A stretch of DNA of 64,000 nt, taken from contig OY728121.1 in NCBI GenBank assembly GCA_963277665.1, positions 1,656,312,062 to 1,656,376,061 of the forward strand. The letters are read 5' to 3'. The notes beneath the pieces are model-generated. The model did not search any database. It was not told the DNA's origin and worked only from the letters and a program-made list of their open reading frames with translations. Of the stretch, positions 57,787 to 64,000 are shown one piece after another; positions within the stretch are counted from its first letter, which is position 1, and each line of letters opens with the position of its first letter. The translations under genes and the position numbers were made by a program. The DNA is from Viscum album (taxonomy: Eukaryota > Streptophyta > Magnoliopsida > Santalales > Viscaceae).

Positions 57787-58639
57787 TTTTAATAATGAAG
57801 GACCCAAAAATTTATGGGATATGTCTCAGAATCATTGACAGGTAATATTTTTCCTTTTGTCGAGTACTTTTTGTTTGTGTTATAACATGAAGAGTTTTGG
57901 GGTGAAATTTGGACATTTTGGAAGGAAATGGGCAAGTGCATGGTTCGTGCATGGTTTTCCAAAACCATGAAACCTTGCCAATAAAACCTTGAAACATCAG
58001 ATAGTGGGTATTTTCATGGTTGGATCAGGTTTCTTCAAAGCATTAACCCCCTAGAAGAGGCACATGGTTAGGAGAATCCTTACACCCCGAGCAGAAAACC
58101 GTGCATATGAGATTTTACTCCTCCGAAAATTATTAAAATATTTCTTAATCCATCTTTTAATACCACAAACACCCTAGGATAACCCATAATTGATTTTTGT
58201 CGATTCTAGAGCCTCCTAGAGGGATTCAAAGGCTATTTAACCTCTATTATTAGTGATTTGAAGCATGGTTGGCAGATCTCCACCTTTTCGAGTATGTTGT
58301 TTCTTCGCAATTGATTTCCCATCTCTCTCTCGTTATTCTCCCATATGTTGTAGGGTTTATATTCTCTGTTTTTTTGGGTAAAGATTTATTATTTTGGATC
58401 TATATCTATATTTAAGGGATCCTAATTTTTTATATCTTGATTTAGGGATTAAGATCTTGATCTCATTCTTGCATCGTTATTTCATAAAAATTGGGGATTT
58501 TTGTTGGGCGATCACTCATCAATGATTCAAGGTTTGTGGTATATAAGTCAAATCCCATATTCTTTATTGTGATTATGTGTATGAAATTTTATAATTGATA
58601 TTTGATGTTTAGAAATAATGTTCATTACTAAATTAATTA

Positions 58640-59310
58640 ATTTGGTGAATTAATTAATTATGGTAAATGTGAAATTGGGATAGTGGGATTGTAGATCATG
58701 AATAATTAATTGAATAATTAATTACAAGATTTTGAGACAGTTGATTTGAGATAATTAATTAATTATTTTATTTTTAGATATTGACATATATGGTTGAGAT
58801 AAATAATTGATGAATTAATTTGGAGATATTGAGATTGTGAATTGAGAAAATTATTTACTGAATTAATTTTGGGTTGTGACTAATTAATTGTTTAATTAAT
58901 TAATATTATTGATGTGATTAGTTAATTATTTAATTAACTATATGAGTTGATGTGATTAAAAAAAATTAATTAATAAATTTTATTGACGTGATTAGTTAAT
59001 TTTTGAATTAAATAGAGGAATTTATGTGATTAATTTGTTTTTAAATTAATTGATATTATTGATGTGATAAGTAAATTGTTTAATTGAATGGAGTAATTGA
59101 TGTGATTAATTAATTTTTTAGTTAATTAATTTTATTTTAATGATTATTACATTCTTGAATTAACTAGGGGAATTTATGTGACTAATTAAAATTTGAATTA
59201 ATTAATGTTATTGATGTGATTAATTAATTGTTGAATTAAATAATAGAATTGTTGTGTTTGAATAGTTGTTGAATTTTTAATGCTATTGATGTGTATAATT
59301 ATTTTTTTGA
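58640..59310 (+). repeat. AT-rich minisatellite with GATGTGATTA.TTAATT units
   Basis: About 12 imperfect units of 35-60 bp built on ATTGATGTGATTAGTTAATT with AATTAATTAAT links. The copies are diverged in length and sequence. Confidence 0.8.
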
Positions 59311-59319
59311 ATTAATTAT

Positions 59320-59530
59320 GTGTTGATGAATGGTAACATGGTCATTTTATTGTGATGTTTTGAATGATAACATGATCATTTAGTTGTGAAAAAAATAATT
59401 GGAACATGTTAATTTTAATGTGTAAATTATGAATGGTAACATGGGAATTTAGGCATGAATTAAAGAATGGTCACATGTTCATTAAATTTAATGAATTTAA
59501 GAATGGTAAAAATATAATTATGAGATATGA
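59320..59530 (+). repeat. Second minisatellite, GAATGGTAACATGGTCATTT units
   Basis: About five diverged units of 40-60 bp with TGAATGGTAACATG.TCATTT; directly follows the first minisatellite. Confidence 0.7.
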
Positions 59531-60887
59531 CATCCTTTCGAACATACTTTGGGATTTAGTATGAGTTGAAGCATGTATTACGGCATGGGTGTCTTTTGAA
59601 ACATGGGGTTTTAGATGGTTAGATAAAGAATATTTAATAATGTGATAACTATTTAATTACTAATTACGAATTATTCTTTATATAACTACATACACTATTA
59701 TTTGACAAGATGTTCTTTTAGATGCACTTCGTTGTGGCCTTCAGAGTTGTATTCACACCCTACTCGAGCTTCCTAAAAAATTCCTAATTAGATTTCATGG
59801 TTGCGGTATAGGATAAGGTAAAAGGCCTTGTGATAAGTGGATGAGTTGGGATGGAATATTTATGAGGGAACTATATGTGGTTTCAGACCATCTTGGTAGT
59901 TTTTAGTGTCTTTACTTATTATTCTTCAGGTTGACACTTAGAACGTACATTATCACGACATATTTTTTATTTACTTTGATATTGAATTATATTTTGGTCA
60001 TCCTGTTATCCGGGTATTGTTCTAGTTATGATATCATTTGGTTATTTAGTTGTTATTATTTATTTATTATTTATTGGTGTTTTACTCTGACAAAGTGGGA
60101 ATTGTATCCCCAAGACTGATAATAGACCCTTGATGTTAGTCGGAAGCCTCTAGAATATGGAGAGTGGAATTTGATGTCATGTGAATGGCTATTTTGGGGA
60201 ACTAGTGTGTGGTACCCACAAAGTGGTATTGTAGAAGTTTTATTTTCTTTTATATTTTATCATTCTATTTGGAAAATATATGGAGAAGAATAGGAAGATT
60301 CGAGCCCCAGTTATGATTTTTTGCATGAAAGTAGTTAACCCAAATATAGGGGAGAACCCAAGTAGCCGGGGAGGGATTATGTTTTTTTTGCTATTTCCTA
60401 TTACAATTGAATATTATTTCACTTTGGGTGATGCACCTATTTTATTCTGTGATTATTGATGTTGATATTTCCTAATATTTGACTCATGTCCTCGTATGGA
60501 ATGAGATTTGAGTTTTATGCATCATTCTAGGCACTTAGGATTATTATGACATGCATATTTTTAGGCACGCATGGGAAAAAATGTTATGGGTAAGTGTTGG
60601 ACTTGAACTCTTTTTCTTTCTTGTGTAATTGAAATAAAAAAATTTATTTATATGAAATTGAGAATTTTGCAATGATGAAAGATAATAATAAAGGACCATC
60701 TAAATTGGAATCTTAAATAATAAGTATTAGTTTCCCTTTGTGAAACAAGACATAGATGTAGGATGGTTAAGGTTAGTGATTGCTCCTCATTTTTCACAAT
60801 GTGGTGGGGTATGGAGAAAAAGATTTGTTGTGTTTTCCTCTTAAGGGAACATATTAATTTTTTGAAATTTTTCTTAAAGTAAATTTT

Positions 60888-60899
60888 TGGCATTGTATA
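60888..60899 (+). promoter_or_regulatory. Very decayed primer-binding site of the rightmost gypsy element
   Basis: TGGCATTGTATA retains TGG.AT of TGGTATCAGAGC and sits four bases before the gag ATG at 60903. The position fits better than the sequence. Confidence 0.35.
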
Positions 60900-60902
60900 G
60901 AT

Positions 60903-61800
60903 ATGCCTCCTTGATGAAGCTTGTTTAGAGGATGACAAGAGTACATGGATAGAGATGTTATACCACTAGTGGGACCCGAGGCACTGATTTATTCAGATGA
61001 GGAAGTAGGTGAGAAGTTCTAAGAAAAACTTTCCCACTTCAGGTAATTAAAGGAAGAGTCCCTGATAGGGCTATGAAGAGAATTTATGAAATGATGAAGG
61101 AGTTTCAGTTTTAGCACCCTTTGAGATTTATAGGATAGGGTGGACCTGAGAGAGCTGTGTTCTAGGTTAAGTCCATTGAGACAATTATTGACCATTTTGA
61201 GACTCCTATTGAGAGAAGGGTCAAGTAAGCTGTTTATATTCTATAGGGATCTGCGAAGCATAGGAGGGACATCCAATAATAGACCAGACATGATAATGGT
61301 ATGTTGTATAATCACTTCTTAGAGATGTTGTTGGAGCACTTATATCAAATGGCTTTGAGGTAGGAGGGATTAACCGAGTTCAAGTGGTTAACTCAGAGGA
61401 GCATTCCAATGATGGACTATAAGGTCACTTTATGTATTTTCAATTCCTTTGTCCAGAAGTGGAAGGAGATGACATTTATATGACAATAAGTTTCTAAGAT
61501 AGACTTAAATGTGATATTATGTCTCAAGTTAACGTTTTTCGGTTAGAGATGTTTGCTGAGGTGGAGGATCGGGCCCACATAGCCAAAGAGATCTTGGAGG
61601 AGGATTCTAGTACCGGAAAAATAGTTGCAACTCAACGATCATGTGGTGAGTCTTCTGAGAGAAGGAAGTATCACTATGACAACACTAGTCACTGCAATGG
61701 GAAGCAAGGGTCATAGATAGAGGGACCATTTTATTTGGATATTACTATAGTGATTTGTCACTAGTGTAGTAGGTTCGGATGATTTTGGAGACAGTGGCCT
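60903..61800 (+). pseudogene. Gypsy gag with zinc knuckle, broken
   Basis: Starts ATG CCT CCT TGA TGA; the two TGA codons fit CGA Arg codons of an MPPRR start after C-to-T change. Later traces, in shifting frames: EFQF-HPLRFIG near 61100, EFKWLTQRSIPMMDYK (about 61376), and the 65-codon frame from 61519, whose VFRLEMFAEVEDRAHIAKEI matches the gag C-terminal helix pattern R..TYAE.VDRA...E. A knuckle at about 61756-61800 keeps CxxC (with a stop between) but loses the His and last Cys. Gag packages the element RNA; this copy is dead. Confidence 0.8.
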
Positions 61801-62130
61801 TGACCACTAGAATATTACTTATATTTAATCAAGATGAAATATCTACATAAGTTCTGCAGTACCCAAGGGATAATGAGAACTGATAGAGGATATAGAGAGA
61901 ACTTGGGTGTGGGAATAAGATCTTCTTCAACATATTAGTCTAGCAGTTGGTGTTCTACTCCATGAGGTGGCAGAGGCACTGGACATAATGATTCTGGGAA
62001 AGAGAATCTGTATTAGTAGAGGGGTGCCGTAGAGTGCACCCAGGTTACATCACCAGGAAGAGGCAGTGGATAGTTTCATTCTATTCAGCCTACACTTGTG
62101 AAGAGTGAGGCTGGACCATCAATATTGATA
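61801..62130 (+). other. Linker between gag knuckle and protease
   Basis: Expected low-complexity linker of gypsy polyproteins. No domain recognised. Confidence 0.4.
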
Positions 62131-62470
62131 TGTACTATTCCTATATCTTCTACATTATCTAATTCTTTATTTTATATTGGTGCCCCTTGTTCCTTTATTT
62201 CTGAAAAACATGTTAATTCTTTGACCCAGAGAGTGGATTTCATGAGTTGGGTGTTAATGATAGATACACCATTGTGAGTGTGGTTGAGAAACATTTCCTT
62301 ATGCAAGGGTTGTTCTTTAGATATTTGAAAGTACAATTTTATGTTTCGTATTTACATCCCTAACATGTCAGGATTTGACCAAATTATGGGTATGGATTGG
62401 TTAGTATCATACTGATCCCACATTGATTGTTACCATAAGAGATTTACTTTCAATCTGATACGGGTGAATA
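62131..62470 (+). pseudogene. Gypsy aspartic protease, broken
   Basis: The active-site region reads LFYIGAPCSFISEKHVN (about 62168-62215). The catalytic Asp of the usual L.DSGA.HSFIS is Tyr (TAT 62173). Further on, MSGFDQIMGMDWLVSY matches the FDVILGMDWL motif, followed by HIDCYHKRFTF. The protease would have cut the polyprotein; this copy cannot. Confidence 0.85.
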
Positions 62471-62599
62471 CTATATTCACCAAGGATATTGGGATATCCA
62501 GTTAAGACCAGCATGGAAAATTACTCAATGACTTGGAGAGATCACAGACCATGTTTTAAGTTTATTGATGGATGATATAGGTGTAAAGTGAGTTTTCCT

Positions 62600-64000
62600 T
62601 CCACCTGTAGTGGAATGGTTTCAGGATGTCTTTACCGATGACTTCTTAGGGTTTCCACCAAAGTGTGATGTGGAATTTCCCATTGAGCACATGTCAGGGG
62701 ATGATCTAGTTTCTATTCCACCATATAGAATGGAATCGATAGGGATTTAAGAACATAAGACTCAACTAGAAGAGTTTACGGTTAAGGGGTACCTCTGTCC
62801 GAGTATTTCACCATAGGGTTCACCAGTTTTGTTTTCTAAGAAACCTGATGGGACTCTACACTTGTGTGTTTATTATAAAAAGGTTAACCAGATGATAATG
62901 AAAAACCAAAACCCTCTTCAATGTATTGAAAATCATTTTTTCTAGTTAATAGGATATTGTTTTTTTAAGATATACCATAGATTGGGGTTTCAATTATTGC
63001 AAGTTTGGAATTATGATATAATGAGGACACCTTTCAGAAATTTGTATAACCTATATGAGGATTTCTTAATGATGTTTGGGTTGACTAATGAACCATAAGT
63101 GATTATGGAATTGATGAAAAAAATGTTCCATCCTTACCTAGATTAGTTTTTGGTGGTATTTTTGGATGAATCATTCATGTACTCAATGATTTATGATGAT
63201 CATTCCAAACATATTTTCATCGTCTTGAGTATAATGAGAGAGGAATGAATATATGACAAGATATCTAACTATCAATTTTGGATTGATCAGGTACACTTAT
63301 TGGGTCACATAATCTCAGAGGAAGGTGTGTATGTGGACCAAGAGAATGTTCTTGTAGTTGTTTCTTAGGAGTATCCAAAGAAAATTTTTGACATCCATAG
63401 CATTATATGGTTGGCTAGGTATTATCATAAATTCATCTCGGAATTATCTCGATTAGAAGTTCCTCTTTCAGGCTTGACCAAGAATGGTATAAAAATTGGA
63501 TAGTCTGAAGAATGTGAGAATTCCTTTGAGGAGATGAAGTAGTGCTTGAAATCAACATTATTCTTGATCCTGCCTGATCTAAGTGAGGATTATAAAATGT
63601 AATGTGATGGTTTTAGGATCATACATGGAGTGATGTTAATTCAAGGAGATTGAGTTTTGGTGTAGGGTATTGGAAGTTGAGGCCTCACAAATGAAACTAC
63701 TGTAAGCATGATATTGAGTTGGCATCATTGGTTAAGAATTTAATGTTTTGTAATCATTATCAGTTGGGTGAAAATTTTATTGTGTATACTGATCAAAAGA
63801 ATTTAAGGTATGTCTTTTCACAGTAAGAATTGAATCTATAGAAGCATAGAAGGGTTTAGTACATGAAATGTTTCTATTTTGATCTAGAATATATGTTTGG
63901 AAAGGGGAATAGTGTTGATGAGTATTTGAGAAGGAAAACTCTAACTTAGGTTATTCAAGAGTCTAGTGTTGAGTGGAAGATAATGAATTTTCTATCTGAG
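62600..64000 (+). pseudogene. Gypsy RT and RNase H, broken, running off the window
   Basis: Begins with the linker DVFTDDFLGFPPKCDVEFPI and VSIPPYRM. RT shows SPVLFSKKPDGTLHLCV, a decayed palm, FGLTNEP, and the catalytic box VVFLDESFMYS (about 63150), where the second Asp of DD is Glu. Then HLLGHIISEEGVYVD and WLARYYHKFISELSRL. RNase H reads CDGFRIIHGVMLIQ, HDIELASL and VYTDQKNLRYVFSQ, so its Asp-Glu-Asp positions appear kept. Stops are frequent. Integrase lies beyond the window. Confidence 0.9.

Larger units (their letters stand above)
57796..60880 (+). repeat. Presumed 5' LTR of the rightmost gypsy element
   Basis: Between the minus-strand element and the primer-site position. It contains a CT-rich region with CTATTTAACC (about 58231) and CCATCTCTCTCTCG that looks like an LTR promoter start, two AT-rich minisatellite zones, and a GGTACCCACAAAGTGG block (about 60211) of the kind seen in gypsy LTRs. 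The length of about 3.1 kb agrees with the Tekay LTR at 12043-15128. Confidence 0.5.
57796..64000 (+). mobile_element. Ty3/gypsy element (Tekay-like), 5' part, cut by the window edge
   Basis: A long LTR-like stretch is followed by gag, a zinc knuckle, protease, RT and RNase H remnants in the plus direction. The window ends after RNase H. The order and the MPP gag start suggest the Tekay/Del group. The second LTR is outside the window, so the left end (TGAAGGACCC, compare TGTAACGACCC) is inferred. Confidence 0.75.

Noticed and set aside
34922..57791. TTTTA at both outer ends as the target duplication of the minus-strand chromovirus
   Set aside because: Very common pentamer in this sequence, and the left LTR boundary is not independently fixed.

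Overview
The window looks like transposable-element-packed intergenic DNA from a large, AT-rich plant genome, most likely a flowering plant. Nothing in it reads as an intact host gene. The plant assignment rests on the element families recognised by motif: a chromodomain Ty3/gypsy of the Tekay type, Athila/Tat-type elements with their typical primer-binding site, Ty1/copia with an initiator-Met primer site, a CACTA (En/Spm) DNA transposon, and a 5S-rRNA-derived, Cassandra-like short LTR element. All coding remnants carry stops, frameshifts or lost catalytic residues. All assignments come from reading the sequence by eye; no alignment or database search was run.

Left part (0.7-20 kb) is a three-level nest. 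A Ty1/copia element (LTRs near 710-1282 and 19511-20075, gag at 1583-2329) is interrupted by an Athila-like element (LTRs 3322-4686 and 15146-16662). That element is interrupted by a Tekay-like chromovirus (7614-15128) with a perfect 5-bp target duplication, GTTTA, landing on the Athila polypurine tract. The Athila-like element keeps no gag-pol but carries one decayed reading frame with a C-terminal hydrophobic segment. The Tekay element has lost most of its 5' LTR, gag, protease and the start of RT, but keeps RT, RNase H, integrase and chromodomain remnants.

Middle part (20-35 kb) holds LTR and internal fragments of further elements: a second copia LTR with TATA box and primer site (to 21.2 kb), gypsy LTR-like sequence (21.2-22.8 kb), Athila 3' fragments (25.5-27.3 kb), a 4.4-kb Athila/Tat-type element with gag traces and no pol (27340-31761), and a badly decayed gypsy RT (32.5-33.3 kb).

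Right part (35-57.8 kb) is a minus-strand chromovirus with long LTRs (left copy split, right copy about 55365-57786). Its left LTR is split by a 13.8-kb CACTA element (35020-48811; 28-bp inverted ends with 23/28 matches, 3-bp duplication ACA) and also holds a 5S-derived direct-repeat pair (49190-49705). The CACTA is the outstanding feature. It has no recognisable transposase and is filled with GC-rich tandem arrays: CTGGACACCCC-type repeats, a three-unit higher-order repeat, an 11-bp CpG-rich repeat of variable copy number recurring seven times in a conserved cassette, and a 14-bp GAGGAG-type repeat. A plus-strand gypsy element (LTR about 57796-60880, gag, protease, RT, RNase H) runs off the right edge.
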